DNA from: Streptomyces cellulosae
GTDB lineage: Bacteria > Actinomycetota > Actinomycetes > Streptomycetales > Streptomycetaceae
Direction: 5' to 3'
NCBI RefSeq assembly: GCF_000721105.1
Contig: NZ_JOEV01000018.1
Coordinates: 62,001 to 126,000, forward strand
Length of the DNA: 64,000 nucleotides
Of the stretch, positions 54,980 to 64,000 are shown piece by piece (the first letter of the stretch is position 1; each line of letters begins with the position of its first letter). Made by a program: the position numbers and the translations under genes. Under the pieces are notes generated by a model. That model saw only the letters and a list, made by a program, of their open reading frames with translations. It searched no databases and was not told the origin of the DNA.

Positions 54980-56787
54980 TCCACCTCGTTGCCCCGGGCC
55001 GTCGCCAGCTCGCACGCGAACACCTGCAACGGCACCGTGGACACCAGTGGTTGCAGCAGCGTCGGCGTGGCCGGAATCCGGATCAGGTGGTCCGCGTACG
55101 GCACCACCGCCTCGTCCCCCTCCTCCGCGATCACGATCGTCCGCGCACCCCGCGCCCGGATCTCCTGGATGTTGGACACGATCTTGTCGTGGAGCACCGA
55201 CCTTCCCCGGGGCGAGGGAACGACCACGACCACCGGCAGGTCGTCCTCGATCAACGCGATCGGCCCGTGCTTCAGCTCGCCCGCGGCGAAGCCCTCGGCG
55301 TGCATGTAGGCGAGTTCCTTCAGCTTCAGCGCGCCCTCGAGGGCCACCGGGTAGCCGACATGGCGCCCCAGGAACAGCACCGTTCGCTTCTCCGCCAGCG
55401 ACCGGGCCAGCGCCCGTACCGGCTCCATCGTCTCCAGGACCCGCTCGACCTCCCCGGAGACGCGCGACAGGTCCCGGACCACCGCGCCGATCTCGTCGCC
55501 CCACTTGGTGCCCCGTACCTGCCCCAGGTACAGCGCGACCAGGTAGCACGCCACCAACTGCGTCAGGAACGCCTTCGTCGAGGCGACCGCGACCTCCGGC
55601 CCGGCGTGCGTGTAGAGCACCGCGTCCGACTCACGCGGGATCGTCGACCCGTTGGTGTTGCAGATGGCCAGCACCTTGGAGCCCTGCTCCCGCGCGTGCC
55701 GCAGCGCCATCAGCGTGTCCATGGTCTCGCCGGACTGCGAGATGGCGATCACCAGGGTCTGCGCGTCCAGGATCGGATCCCGGTACCGGAACTCGCTCGC
55801 CAGCTCCACCTCGCACGGGAGCCGCGTCCAGTGTTCGATGGCGTACTTGGCGATCAGCCCGGCGTGGAAGGCCGTACCGCAGGCGACGATGACGACCTTG
55901 TCGATCTCCCTCAGCTCCTGGTCGCTGATCCGCACCTCGTCCAGCGTCAGCGAGCCGGCCGCGTCGATGCGACCCAGCAACGTGTCGGCGACCGCCTTGG
56001 GCTGCTCGGCGATCTCCTTGAGCATGAAGTAGTCGTAGCCGCCCTTCTCCGCCGCCGACGCGTCCCAGTCGACGTGATACGAGCGCACGTCGGCCGGGCG
56101 GCCGTCGAAGCCGGTCACCGTCACCCCGTCCCGGCGCAGCTCCACCACCTGGTCCTGCCCCAGCTCGATCGCCGACCGCGTGTGGGCGATGAACGCGGCG
56201 ACGTCCGAGGCGAGAAAGGACTCGCCCTCTCCGACGCCCACCACCAGCGGCGAGTTCCGTCGCGCCCCCACGACCACATCCGGCTCGTCGGCATGCACCG
56301 CGACCAGCGTGAACGCGCCCTCCAGCCGCCGGCACACCAGCCGCATCGCCTCGGCCAGGTCGGCACACGAGGAGAACTCCTCGGCGAGCAGGTGGGCGAC
56401 GACCTCGGTGTCCGTCTCGGAGGTCAGTTCGTGTCCCCGCTCCTCCAACTCGGCCCGCAGCGCGGCGAAGTTCTCGATGATCCCGTTGTGGACGACGGAC
56501 ACCCGCCCGGCGTTGTCCAGGTGCGGATGCGCGTTGGCGTCCGTCGGCGCCCCGTGCGTGGCCCACCGGGTGTGCCCGATGCCCGTCGTCCCCGTCGGCA
56601 GCGGCCGGTCGGCCAGTTCCTTCTCCAGGTTGGCCAGCTTCCCGGCCTTCTTCGCCGCCGCCAGCCCGCCGTCCGCGAGTACCGCGACGCCCGCCGAGTC
56701 GTACCCCCGGTACTCCAGTCGCTTCAGCCCGGCCATCACGACATCGAGCGCCGACTGCGACCCCACGTATCCCACGATTCCGCACAT
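54940..56787 (-). CDS. glmS: glutamine-fructose-6-phosphate aminotransferase
   Basis: A 615-residue enzyme that makes glucosamine-6-phosphate. The glutaminase domain begins with the catalytic Cys after Met (MCGIVGYVG), then GIGHTRWATHGAPT and HNGIIENF. Two SIS domains follow (CGTAFHAGLIAKYAIE, ISQSGETMDTLMALRHARE, HVGYPVALEGALKLKELAYMHAEGFAAGELKHGP), ending in NLAKSVTVE. The length is exact for the family. The ATG at 56787 is required because the Cys must be the first residue after Met removal. Its last 40 bases overlap the convergent DUF397 gene. Confidence 0.97.
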   Translation of the reverse strand: MCGIVGYVGSQSALDVVMAGLKRLEYRGYDSAGVAVLADGGLAAAKKAGKLANLEKELADRPLPTGTTGIGHTRWATHGAPTDANAHPHLDNAGRVSVVHNGIIENFAALRAELEERGHELTSETDTEVVAHLLAEEFSSCADLAEAMRLVCRRLEGAFTLVAVHADEPDVVVGARRNSPLVVGVGEGESFLASDVAAFIAHTRSAIELGQDQVVELRRDGVTVTGFDGRPADVRSYHVDWDASAAEKGGYDYFMLKEIAEQPKAVADTLLGRIDAAGSLTLDEVRISDQELREIDKVVIVACGTAFHAGLIAKYAIEHWTRLPCEVELASEFRYRDPILDAQTLVIAISQSGETMDTLMALRHAREQGSKVLAICNTNGSTIPRESDAVLYTHAGPEVAVASTKAFLTQLVACYLVALYLGQVRGTKWGDEIGAVVRDLSRVSGEVERVLETMEPVRALARSLAEKRTVLFLGRHVGYPVALEGALKLKELAYMHAEGFAAGELKHGPIALIEDDLPVVVVVPSPRGRSVLHDKIVSNIQEIRARGARTIVIAEEGDEAVVPYADHLIRIPATPTLLQPLVSTVPLQVFACELATARGNEVDQPRNLAKSVTVE

Positions 56788-56942
56788 GGAACGGCAGCCT
56801 ACGCACGATCCAGCGCCCGAAAAGGCTCCCGCGTGCCCGAAATCGGAAATTCCCACCGCTGTACGAAGCCCTCGGTGGTCATCCGATGGCGGCGTGACGG
56901 ACCCCACCCCCCGCCCCGTTCAAACTCCGTTAACAATGGACT

Positions 56943-57932
56943 GTGATCTCTCCGGTCTCCCCGATGCCCCGGAGCGCCCACCGGCACAGGCCGGAGGCGA
57001 CTCCCTACGTCGATCTCACCCGAGCCGAATGGAGTGCGCTGCGCGAGAAGACGCCGTTGCCGCTCACGGCCGAGGAGGTCGAGAAGCTGCGTGGCCTCGG
57101 CGACGTGATCGACCTCGACGAGGTGCGGGACATCTACCTCCCGCTCTCCCGCCTCCTCAACCTCTACGTCGGCGCCACCGACGGCCTCAGAGGGGCGCTG
57201 AACACCTTCCTCGGCGAGCAGGGCTCCCAGTCCGGCACCCCCTTCGTCATAGGGGTCGCTGGATCCGTCGCGGTCGGCAAGTCCACGGTCGCCCGCCTTC
57301 TCCAGGCTCTCCTCTCCCGCTGGCCCGAGCACCCGCGCGTCGAGCTGGTCACCACGGACGGCTTCCTGCTCCCCACCCGGGAACTCGAGTCCCGCGGCCT
57401 GCTGTCGCGGAAAGGTTTCCCCGAGTCGTACGACCGCCGCGCGCTCACCCGTTTCGTCGCCGACATCAAGGCGGGCAAGGACGAGGTCACCGCGCCCGTC
57501 TACTCCCACCTCATCTACGACATCGTCCCGGACCAGCGCCTCACGGTCCGCCGCCCCGACATCCTGATCGTCGAGGGCCTCAACGTCCTCCAGCCCGCGC
57601 TGCCCGGCAAGGACGGCCGCACCCGCGTCGGTCTCGCCGACTACTTCGACTTCAGTGTGTACGTCGACGCCCGCACCGAGGACATCGAGCGCTGGTACCT
57701 CAACCGCTTCAAGAAGCTGCGCGCCACGGCCTTCCAGAACCCGTCCTCGTACTTCCGCAAGTACACCCAGGTCTCCGAGGAGGAGGCCCTCGACTACGCC
57801 CGCACCACTTGGCGCACGATCAACCGGCCCAACCTGGTCGAGAACGTGGCCCCCACCCGCGGCCGTGCCGCCCTCATCATCCGCAAGGGCCCCGACCACA
57901 AGGTGCAGCGGCTGAGCCTGCGCAAACTCTGA
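56943..57932 (+). CDS. coaA: pantothenate kinase type I
   Basis: A 329-residue CoaA: Walker [13 protein letters not shown] (about 104-115), [17 protein letters not shown], and YDFKKRGVP-like [10 protein letters not shown] and FDFSVYVDA motifs. It phosphorylates pantothenate in the first step of CoA synthesis. The GTG at 56943 or the ATG at 56964 may be the start; neither has a good Shine-Dalgarno sequence, and GTTAACAATG just upstream could be a -10 region, so a leaderless transcript is possible. It is divergent from glmS. Confidence 0.93.
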   Translation: MISPVSPMPRSAHRHRPEATPYVDLTRAEWSALREKTPLPLTAEEVEKLRGLGDVIDLDEVRDIYLPLSRLLNLYVGATDGLRGALNTFLGEQGSQSGTPFVIGVAGSVAVGKSTVARLLQALLSRWPEHPRVELVTTDGFLLPTRELESRGLLSRKGFPESYDRRALTRFVADIKAGKDEVTAPVYSHLIYDIVPDQRLTVRRPDILIVEGLNVLQPALPGKDGRTRVGLADYFDFSVYVDARTEDIERWYLNRFKKLRATAFQNPSSYFRKYTQVSEEEALDYARTTWRTINRPNLVENVAPTRGRAALIIRKGPDHKVQRLSLRKL

Positions 57933-57986
57933 CGTGCTCACTGGCCTGATACCGCCGACACTTCACGTCACGCCTTGGGCAAGGAC

Positions 57987-58580
57987 TCAGGGATCAGGGA
58001 TGACGGGGTCCGCGCAGGTGTGGATCAGGCTGAGGAGGGTTCGGCGCAGCTGCTCGGGGGTGAGCCGGTGTGCGGCTGCCGCGGTCAGCTGGTTGAAAAG
58101 TATGCCGTCCAGGAGGGCCACGAACGCGTTTGCGTGTGCCGCGGGGTCCGGTGTGCCCGCGGCGGCGAGCATGTTCTCGGCCACGGCTCGGTGGCGGCTG
58201 CCCGCGGTGTGCAGGGCGGCACGGAGTTCGGGGCGGCGGGGCGCTTCCAGGGCCAGCTCGTAGCGGGCGAGCATGCGCTCGCGTCCAGCAGTGGTCCAGT
58301 GCTCGATGAGCCCCGCGGTGGCCTCGGCGATCTGGGGGAGGCTCGCGGCCCCGGTGAGGGCGGGGCGGTCGTCGATCTCAGCGATGTCCAGTTCCGCCAG
58401 ACGCTCCACGGCGGCCTGCAGGAGCTCTTGGCGCGTGCGGAAGTAGTACGAGCACGAGCCCGCCGGGATTTCGGCGGTCTGGTCGACCGCGCGGTGGGTG
58501 AGCCCGCGCATGCCGGAACGGGCCAGGGTGCTGATCGCCGCGTCGGCCAGCCGTTGCCGCCGGAGCGTGGTGTGGGCCAC
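57987..58580 (-). CDS. TetR-family regulator of the FAD monooxygenase
   Basis: A 197-residue regulator: helix-turn-helix LTHRAVDQTAEIPAGSCSYYFRTRQELL (about 27-55), then a TetR_C-type helical domain. The GTG at 58580 is the start. It is divergent from the monooxygenase gene; two copies of a TGTAGAG-containing palindrome lie between. It is likely a repressor responding to the monooxygenase substrate. Confidence 0.88.
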   Translation of the reverse strand: MAHTTLRRQRLADAAISTLARSGMRGLTHRAVDQTAEIPAGSCSYYFRTRQELLQAAVERLAELDIAEIDDRPALTGAASLPQIAEATAGLIEHWTTAGRERMLARYELALEAPRRPELRAALHTAGSRHRAVAENMLAAAGTPDPAAHANAFVALLDGILFNQLTAAAAHRLTPEQLRRTLLSLIHTCADPVIPDP

Positions 58581-58607
58581 TCGTTTTCCCCTTCGCCTCG
58601 ACTCGTG

Positions 58608-58623
58608 CTCTACAAGTGTAGAG
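58608..58623. promoter_or_regulatory. TetR operator 1 (monooxygenase cassette)
   Basis: CTCTACA and TGTAGAG are perfect complements around AG. It sits between the divergent regulator and monooxygenase genes. Confidence 0.82.
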
Positions 58624-58635
58624 TGATCGGGCGTC

Positions 58636-58651
58636 CACTACAGATGTAGAG
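58636..58651. promoter_or_regulatory. TetR operator 2 (monooxygenase cassette)
   Basis: CACTACA and TGTAGAG around GA, one mismatch from perfect. Its centre is 28 bases from operator 1. It ends just before the monooxygenase Shine-Dalgarno sequence. Confidence 0.8.
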
Positions 58652-58659
58652 GAGTTCTG

Positions 58660-59859
58660 ATGGGGAAGGCAGGACACGTCGGCGGCGCCGGGGAACGCTC
58701 CGCGATCGTGGTCGGCGGCGGGATCGGCGGTCTGGCCGCCGGCGTCGCGCTGACGCGGAGCGGCTGGCAAGTGAGGGTGCTGGAGCGCTCCGGCGCCTTT
58801 GGCGAGGTGGGAGCGGGGCTTTCGCTGTGGCCCAACGGAGTGCGCGCGCTGGAAGCCCTGGGCGTAGGCGACCAGGTTCGCGAGCAGGCCCTGACGGAAA
58901 CCCAGGCGGGCATCCGGAACACGTCCGGCCGTTGGCTGTCGCGGACCGACACCCAAGAGCTGGCCAGGCGGTTCGGCCCCGTGGTGATGATCCACCGTGC
59001 TCAGCTGTTCGACATCCTCCGTACGGCCCTTCCGGTGGGGACGCTGTGCGCGGACGCCAGGGTCACCACGGTCGGTCTCCGCGGCCGACGGGTCGAGGTC
59101 CACTACGGCAAAGGCGTCTCACAGGCCGATCTGCTGGTGGCCGCCGACGGGATCAACTCCACCGTGCGGCGCTCGCTGTGGCCACAGGCTCCGGCGCCAC
59201 AGTACGCCGGGTACACGGCATGGCGTGCCGTCGTCGACACAGGGCGGCGGCTGTCGGGGGGAGGTGAGAGCTGGGGACGTGGTGAGCGGGTGGGAATCGC
59301 TCCGCTCGCGGACGGCCGCACCTACCTGTTCTGCGTCGCCGACGCCCCCGAAGGACAGCGCAGCCCCGGCAATGAACTCGCTGAGATGCGTCGACGCTTC
59401 GGACGGTGGCATGACCCCATTCCCCGGCTGCTGACGGCCGCCCATGAGGAAGCGGTGATGCGCCACGACATCTACGCGTTGCCGCCGCTGCCCAGTTTCG
59501 TCACCGGGCGCGCCGCCCTGCTCGGCGACGCCGCGCACGCCATGACCCCGAATCTGGGCCAGGGAGCCAACCAGGCGTTGGAGGACGCGGTCACGCTGGC
59601 CGTCCTCCTGGACGCGTACCCCGACGTGGAGTCGGCGCTGGCCGCCTACGACCGACGCCGACGCCCCCGCACTCAGCGGATCGCCCGTCGCTCCCACCGG
59701 ATCGGCATCGCCGCGCAATGGCACTCGGCACCCGCCGCCGCGTTGCGCGACCTGCTGCTCCGCCTGGCTCCCGGCTCGGCCATGCTCAACGCGCTCGCCC
59801 CGGTCCTCAGCTGGCAGCCGCCCGGTCGCGACGACCTCTTCGCGTCTGACATCGGCTGA
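58660..59859 (+). CDS. FAD-dependent aromatic-type monooxygenase
   Basis: A 399-residue group A flavoprotein monooxygenase. Motifs are GGGIGGLAAGVAL (about 16-28), LVAADGINSTVRRSLW (DG motif), and LLGDAAHAMTPNLGQGANQALEDA (GD motif). It resembles 3-hydroxybenzoate/salicylate- or zeaxanthin-epoxidase-like hydroxylases. The ATG has GAGGAG upstream. It is controlled by the divergent TetR and followed 130 bases later by an AhpD-like gene, a pairing seen in detoxification cassettes. The substrate is unknown. Confidence 0.9.
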   Translation: MGKAGHVGGAGERSAIVVGGGIGGLAAGVALTRSGWQVRVLERSGAFGEVGAGLSLWPNGVRALEALGVGDQVREQALTETQAGIRNTSGRWLSRTDTQELARRFGPVVMIHRAQLFDILRTALPVGTLCADARVTTVGLRGRRVEVHYGKGVSQADLLVAADGINSTVRRSLWPQAPAPQYAGYTAWRAVVDTGRRLSGGGESWGRGERVGIAPLADGRTYLFCVADAPEGQRSPGNELAEMRRRFGRWHDPIPRLLTAAHEEAVMRHDIYALPPLPSFVTGRAALLGDAAHAMTPNLGQGANQALEDAVTLAVLLDAYPDVESALAAYDRRRRPRTQRIARRSHRIGIAAQWHSAPAAALRDLLLRLAPGSAMLNALAPVLSWQPPGRDDLFASDIG

Positions 59860-59989
59860 ACCCGGCAGAGGGGCCGACGGCCGAGAGGCGGGGAGCAACG
59901 TTCAGCACGTGCGAATTCACCCCGGGGAGGCGCAACGCGAAGACGGTTACCAGGATTCCAGCTACCGAGTCACCGAAAGGGAGAAGACG

Positions 59990-60445
59990 ATGCAGGCAAG
60001 GATGGCCGATGTGTACCGCCTCGCAAGCGGCGGCTACCAGGCAATGGCCGCGATGGAACAGTTCCTGCAGGGCAGCGGCGTCCCGCAGCACATCCTGGAA
60101 CTCGTCAGGCTGCGGACCGGTCAGATCAACGGGTGCGGAACCTGCGTGGATCTGCATGCGCACCGAGCCCACGAGGCAGGCGAAAGCAACGAGCGGCTGT
60201 GGGCTGTAGCGGCCTGGCGAGACGCCCCCTATTTCACTGACCAGGAACGAGCGGCCCTGGCACTGACCGAGGCGGCCACCCGCATCGCCGACAACCCCGG
60301 CGGTGTGCCCGACGACATCTGGGACCAGGCCGCCAAGCACTTCGACGAGTCGAGCCTGGCGGCCTTGGTGATGGCCATCGCCTCAGCCAACGCATGGAAC
60401 CGCATCAACGTCACCACCCGCCGGATCGCGGGCTCGTACCGCTGA
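59990..60445 (+). CDS. carboxymuconolactone decarboxylase/AhpD-like protein
   Basis: A 151-residue AhpD-fold protein with the redox motif RLRTGQINGCGTCVDLHAH (Cys49, Cys52, His56). The helical pattern LTEAATRIADNPGGVPDDIW and IASANAWNRINVTTR matches the family, which handles peroxides with a CxxC. The ATG at 59990 has AAGGGAG upstream; the frame is open further upstream without family sequence. It probably shares the TetR-controlled transcript of the monooxygenase. Confidence 0.87.
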   Translation: MQARMADVYRLASGGYQAMAAMEQFLQGSGVPQHILELVRLRTGQINGCGTCVDLHAHRAHEAGESNERLWAVAAWRDAPYFTDQERAALALTEAATRIADNPGGVPDDIWDQAAKHFDESSLAALVMAIASANAWNRINVTTRRIAGSYR

Positions 60446-60676
60446 ACCGGCCACGGTGAGGTGTCGACGCCCCGGGGACCTCCGATCGGCACACGGCCGT
60501 GACAGCCGTCCGGGACTTCCGGCGCCCCGGCTCAACGCCGGCCGGGTGACCGGCCGACGTGCCTCCACGTGCCGGATCGGCCTCGCCGCAGCCGTATGCC
60601 TGTTGCGGTTCTGGCCCACTCCGGCTGTCCTCCTGGCGGAGACCTCGGGAAAACCCGGACCTGTTAAAAAGGCACC

Positions 60677-61612
60677 ATGCTGCATCTGCGCCTCATCACG
60701 CCGTCCGACAAGACCGACGACGTGGTCCGCCTGATCGAGAAAACGGTCGGCACCACCCACCTCGTCGTCCTGCCGGGCACCGCCCGCATCCCCGCCGGCG
60801 ACGTGGTGATGTGCGATGTCGCCCGCGAGGCCGGTGACGAACTCCTCAGCGGACTGCAGAAGTTGGACCTCGACACCACCGGCTCCATCGCCGTCGAGAA
60901 CATCGACCTGTCCCTCTCCAAGCGCGCCGACCAGGCCGAGGAGGACGCCCCCGGCGAGGGCGCGGACGCCGTCCTGTGGGAGCACCTCACCGACGCGACC
61001 CACGAGGAGTCGACCCTCTCCGTCACCTACTTGGCGTTCATCACGCTCGCCACGATGATCGCGGCCTGCGGTGTGGTGCTGGACAACGCGATCCTGATCG
61101 TCGGCGCGATGGCGGTCGGCCCGGAGTTCGGTCCTCTGGCGGGCATCTGCACGGCCGCCGTCCAACGGGCGCCCCGCCTCGCGCTCCGCTCACTGATCGC
61201 ACTGCTGGTGGGCTTCGCGGTGGCGATGGTGGTGACCGTCGGCTTCAGCCTCTTCATGGACGCCGTCGGCCTGTTCACCGAGGCCCGGTTGGAGGCCGAG
61301 CGGCCCAACACGGGCTTCATCTACGCCCCCGACTGGTTCTCGTTCGTCGTGGCGGTGCTCGCCGGAGCCGCCGGCACGCTCTCCCTGACGTCCGCCAAGT
61401 CCGGTGCCCTGGTGGGCGTGGCCATCTCGGTCACGACGGTCCCGGCCGCCGCCAACGCGGCCGTAGCCCTGATCTACAGCGACACCAACCAGGCATGGCA
61501 CTCCACGGAACAGCTCCTGCTGAACCTCCTGGGCATCATCCTGGCGGGCACTTTGACCCTGATGCTCCAGAAGTGGCTCTGGTCGGCGCAGCGCAAACGG
61601 TCAGCGGCTTGA
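60677..61612 (+). CDS. DUF389 membrane protein
   Basis: A 311-residue membrane protein. The N-terminal cytoplasmic part (LRLITPSDKTDDVVRLIEKTVGTTHLVVLPG) resembles an ACT-like domain; the DUF389 region has several membrane helices (LAFITLATMIAACGVVLDNAILIVGAMAVGPEFGPLAGI, LIALLVGFAVAMVVTVGFSLF, VAVLAGAAGTLSLTSAKSGALVGVAISVTTVP). Its function is unknown. No neighbour suggests a role. Confidence 0.82.
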   Translation: MLHLRLITPSDKTDDVVRLIEKTVGTTHLVVLPGTARIPAGDVVMCDVAREAGDELLSGLQKLDLDTTGSIAVENIDLSLSKRADQAEEDAPGEGADAVLWEHLTDATHEESTLSVTYLAFITLATMIAACGVVLDNAILIVGAMAVGPEFGPLAGICTAAVQRAPRLALRSLIALLVGFAVAMVVTVGFSLFMDAVGLFTEARLEAERPNTGFIYAPDWFSFVVAVLAGAAGTLSLTSAKSGALVGVAISVTTVPAAANAAVALIYSDTNQAWHSTEQLLLNLLGIILAGTLTLMLQKWLWSAQRKRSAA

Positions 61613-61622
61613 ATCGCCGGGA

Positions 61623-61667
61623 GTGGCAACGCGCGAAAGGGGCGCGGGGAACTGCGCGACCAGCCAC
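61623..61667. repeat. Streptomyces-type dispersed intergenic element
   Basis: The stretch GGGGCGCGGGGAACTGCGCG with its flanks closes with GTGGC and GCCAC. From memory, this GGGGAACTGCGCGAC sequence recurs in intergenic regions of many Streptomyces genomes. It follows the DUF389 stop codon and may help terminate. Confidence 0.5.
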
Positions 61668-61683
61668 ATCGAACCCGCACCCC

Positions 61684-61783
61684 GCACCTCACAGCACCCC
61701 CACCCCGAACCCGAACCCGGCACCTCACAGCACCCCCACCCCGAACCCGAACCCGGCACCCGGCACCCGGCACCCGGCACCCG
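61684..61783. repeat. 36-base tandem repeat plus four heptamers between DUF389 and glmM genes
   Basis: Two perfect 36-base units (61684-61719 and 61720-61755, starting GCACCTCACAGCACCCCCAC) are followed by four GCACCCG heptamers (61756-61783). The array lies between convergent genes and ends 14 bases before the glmM stop codon. It is a candidate variable-number repeat. Confidence 0.85.
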
Positions 61784-61797
61784 AACGAACCGGACAA

Positions 61798-63156
61798 CTA
61801 CCCCAGCGCCGACTTCACCACATCGGCCAACCGCCCGGCGACAGACCGAGCCTGGTCGATGTCCGCGGCCTCGACCATCACCCGCACCAACGGCTCGGTA
61901 CCGGACGGCCGCAACAACACCCGCCCCGTCGCACCGAGTTCCCGCTCCGCGTCGGCAACAGCCGTCACCAGCTCGGCAGAGGTCCGCACCCGCGACCGGT
62001 CCACATCGGGCACGTTGATCAGAACCTGCGGCAACCGCTCCATCACCGCCGCCAGCTCCCGCAGCGACCGCCCGCTCTCCGCCACCCGAGCGGCGAGCAG
62101 CAACCCGGTCAGCGTGCCGTCCCCGGTCGTCGCGTGGTCGAGAATGATCACGTGCCCGGACTGCTCGCCTCCGAGCGCGTACCCGTGCTCCTTCATCTCC
62201 TCCAGCACATACCGGTCCCCCACCGCGGTCTGGACGAGACTCAGCCCCTCCCGCTCCAGCGCCAGCTTGAAGCCGAGGTTGGACATGACGGTGGCCACCA
62301 CGGTGTCGGCCCGCAGCACCCCCCGCTCCCGCATCGCCAGCGCGAGGACGGCCATGATCTGGTCACCGTCCACCTCCGCACCGGTGTGGTCGACGGCCAG
62401 GCACCGGTCGGCGTCCCCGTCGTGCGCGATGCCGAAGTCCGCTCCGTGCTCGACGACCGCGGCCTTGAGCGGGTCGAGGTGGGTGGACCCGCAGCCGTCG
62501 TTGATGTTGAGCCCGTTCGGCTCGGCCCCGATCAGGACGACCTCGGCACCGGCCCGCGTGAACGCCTCCGGCGAGACCCGGGCGGCGGCGCCGTGCGCCT
62601 CGTCGAGGACGATCTTCAAACCGTCCAGACGGTTCGGGAGTACGCCGACGAGATGGGCGACGTACTGGTCGAACCCCTCCTCGTACGACCGCACACGCCC
62701 CACGCCCGCACCCGTCGGCCGGTCCCACGGGGCACCGGTGCGGTGCTCCTCGTAGATCGCCTCGATCCGTTCCTCCAGCTCGTCGTCGAGCTTGTGCCCG
62801 CCGCGGGAGAGGAACTTGATGCCGTTGTCGGGCATGGCGTTGTGGCTGGCGGAGAGCACGACCCCGAGGTCGGCGCTGAGCGCGGCCGTCAGATACGCCA
62901 CCGCCGGTGTCGGCAGCACGCCCACACGCAGGACGTCCACGCCCGCGCTGGCGAGGCCCGCGACCACCGCGGCCTCCAGAAACTCCCCGGACGCACGCGG
63001 GTCCCGTCCGACCACGGCGGTCGGCCGGTGGCCCTCGAACGTGCCCGCCTCGGCCAGTACGTGCGCCGCGGCGACGGAGAGGCCGAGCGCCATCTCGGCC
63101 GTCAGATCCGCGTTGGCTACACCGCGCACGCCGTCCGTGCCGAAGAGTCGTCCCAC
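61798..63156 (-). CDS. glmM: phosphoglucosamine mutase
   Basis: A 452-residue alpha-D-phosphohexomutase that makes glucosamine-1-phosphate. The active Ser104 is in [14 protein letters not shown]; the metal loop is DGDADRC; the phosphate-binding loop near the end is [13 protein letters not shown]; the sugar loop is GGEQSGH. It starts at GTG 63156 ([11 protein letters not shown]) with AGGAGG upstream. It is downstream of rpsI on the same strand, with a terminator between. Confidence 0.96.
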   Translation of the reverse strand: MGRLFGTDGVRGVANADLTAEMALGLSVAAAHVLAEAGTFEGHRPTAVVGRDPRASGEFLEAAVVAGLASAGVDVLRVGVLPTPAVAYLTAALSADLGVVLSASHNAMPDNGIKFLSRGGHKLDDELEERIEAIYEEHRTGAPWDRPTGAGVGRVRSYEEGFDQYVAHLVGVLPNRLDGLKIVLDEAHGAAARVSPEAFTRAGAEVVLIGAEPNGLNINDGCGSTHLDPLKAAVVEHGADFGIAHDGDADRCLAVDHTGAEVDGDQIMAVLALAMRERGVLRADTVVATVMSNLGFKLALEREGLSLVQTAVGDRYVLEEMKEHGYALGGEQSGHVIILDHATTGDGTLTGLLLAARVAESGRSLRELAAVMERLPQVLINVPDVDRSRVRTSAELVTAVADAERELGATGRVLLRPSGTEPLVRVMVEAADIDQARSVAGRLADVVKSALG

Positions 63157-63273
63157 TTGTCCTCCTGAGGAAGCGTCAGTTTCGCAAGGCGCGCTCACTA
63201 CGGATAGCGGCATCCGATCACACAAGCCTTTGAACGTCTTGTGCCGTTATACGCCCCCGGCGGTGATAAACGA

Positions 63274-63309
63274 ACGCCCCGACAGCACTGTGGCGTGCCG
63301 CCGGGGCGT
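63274..63309 (-). terminator. terminator downstream of rpsI
   Basis: An 8-bp stem (ACGCCCCG and CGGGGCGT) with inner pairing. It should end the rplM-rpsI transcript before glmM. Confidence 0.7.
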
Positions 63310-63331
63310 ACGAGAGAGCAGGCAGCGAAGC

Positions 63332-63844
63332 TTAGCGCTTGCTGTACTGCGGGGCCTTGCGGGCCTTCTTCAGACCGGCCTTCTTGCGCTCGACCGCACG
63401 GTCGTCGCGACGGAGGAAGCCGGCCTTCTTGAGGGCGCCACGGTTGTTGTCGACGTCGGCCTCGTTCAGCGCGCGGGCGACACCGAGACGGAGCGCACCG
63501 GCCTGACCGGAGACACCGCCACCCGCGATGCGGGCGATGACGTCGTAACGGCCCTCGAGCTCGAGCACCTTGAAGGGCTCGTTGACTTCCTGCTGGTGCA
63601 CCTTGTTCGGGAAGTAGTCCTCGAGGGTGCGACCGTTGATCTTCCACTTGCCGGTGCCCGGGACGATCCGGACGCGGGCGATGGCGTTCTTGCGGCGGCC
63701 CAGGCCGGCGGCCGGCTGGGGCTCACCGAAACGGGACGCGAGGGACTCGGAGGTGTACTCGCCCTCGACGGGGACGTCCGACTCCGTGGTGTAGCTGTCG
63801 ATGTCAAGCTCTTCGAGCGGCTGCTCGGCAGTGGTCTCGGCCAC
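63332..63844 (-). CDS. rpsI: 30S ribosomal protein S9
   Basis: A 170-residue S9. The conserved core starts at about residue 49 ([15 protein letters not shown]) and ends with the basic tail [12 protein letters not shown], which reaches the P-site tRNA. The N-terminal 45-residue acidic extension ([19 protein letters not shown]) is usual in actinobacteria. It is downstream of rplM with a 42-base gap. Confidence 0.97.
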   Translation of the reverse strand: MAETTAEQPLEELDIDSYTTESDVPVEGEYTSESLASRFGEPQPAAGLGRRKNAIARVRIVPGTGKWKINGRTLEDYFPNKVHQQEVNEPFKVLELEGRYDVIARIAGGGVSGQAGALRLGVARALNEADVDNNRGALKKAGFLRRDDRAVERKKAGLKKARKAPQYSKR

Positions 63845-63886
63845 GATTCTCCTCAGATTCTGTTCAGTCTTAGGGGGTGGCCGGAC

Positions 63887-64000
63887 TTACTGCGCGACCT
63901 GGGTGATCTCGAACGGCACCGGCTGCTGGGCGGCGTGCGGGTGCTGGTCACCCTTGTAGACCTTCAGCTTCGAGAGCATCTGACGGCCCAGAGTGTTCTT
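63887..64000 (-). CDS. rplM: 50S ribosomal protein L13, C-terminal part (continues beyond window)
   Basis: The last 37 codons are visible: [19 protein letters not shown] followed by [15 protein letters not shown] and a TAA stop. This is the C-terminus of L13. The gene continues past the right edge and forms an operon with rpsI. Confidence 0.95.
   Translation of the reverse strand, partial: KNTLGRQMLSKLKVYKGDQHPHAAQQPVPFEITQVAQ

Noticed and set aside
58660..60445. Part of an aromatic polyketide cluster
   Set aside because: A single FAD monooxygenase and an AhpD-like gene with a TetR regulator occur without synthase, cyclase or transporter genes.

Overview
The window is a high-GC actinobacterial chromosome segment that reads as Streptomyces core genome. 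It carries whiD, bldM and an ShbA-like sigma factor, a groES-groEL1 operon with two CIRCE operators, a cluster of receptor-type Ser/Thr kinases, and the rplM-rpsI-glmM-coaA-glmS-acpS-nnrD-alr-tsaE...tsaB-rimI-tsaD block. Third codon positions are almost always G or C, and GTG starts with strong Shine-Dalgarno sequences are common. No rRNA, tRNA, CRISPR array, phage or complete insertion sequence was seen.

Layout. 1-3588: the edge of a GMC-type oxidoreductase, a succinate-semialdehyde dehydrogenase, then the first kinase. 1942-15004: six tandem paralogous membrane kinases on the minus strand. Five look catalytically intact; the fifth in coordinate order (9422-12574) is a pseudokinase with about 395 residues of low-complexity sequence where the activation segment should be. 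15005-19459: glpD, a divergent nucleotide-sugar dehydrogenase that lacks its catalytic Cys and Lys, and a convergent gap holding two tandem copies of a structured element with covarying stems. 19460-24562: guaB3, guaB, the sigma factor, bldM and whiD, with a recognisable SigBldN-type promoter in front of bldM. 24716-28007: LysR, MOSC, SDR and ester-cyclase genes. 28179-30406: groEL1, groES and their CIRCE/promoter region. 30657-40530: envelope and housekeeping genes (NodB lipoprotein, THUMP-like methyltransferase, LCP protein, LacI/GH3 pair, M48 protease with a membrane partner). 40611-49841: the tRNA t6A genes tsaD-rimI-tsaB and tsaE, alr, nnrD, an inactive-looking L,D-transpeptidase homologue, a 60-residue peptide gene behind a near-perfect palindrome, and a MITE-like inverted repeat. 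49897-54979: acpS followed by an accessory block (TetR/aldo-keto reductase pair, Rpn-type nuclease, and a WhiJ-like trio whose ATPase member is broken). 54940-64000: glmS, coaA, a TetR/FAD-monooxygenase/AhpD cassette, a DUF389 protein, glmM, rpsI and the end of rplM.

How the genes work together. glmS and glmM make glucosamine-1-phosphate for peptidoglycan; alr supplies D-alanine; coaA and acpS supply CoA and the phosphopantetheine arm; tsaB, tsaD and tsaE make the tRNA t6A modification. guaB feeds GMP synthesis. whiD, bldM and the sigma factor control sporulation and hrdB-dependent transcription. The kinase array probably senses extracytoplasmic signals through a shared C-terminal domain, with the pseudokinase as a possible scaffold or regulator.

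The most unusual signals are the tandem covarying repeats at 18854-19050, the pseudokinase, three pseudoenzyme-like proteins with lost catalytic residues, the peptide gene behind the 44190-44211 palindrome, and the glmS 3'-end junction, where the last accessory gene reads 40 bp into glmS on the opposite strand. All functions are from reading the sequence; no search was run.
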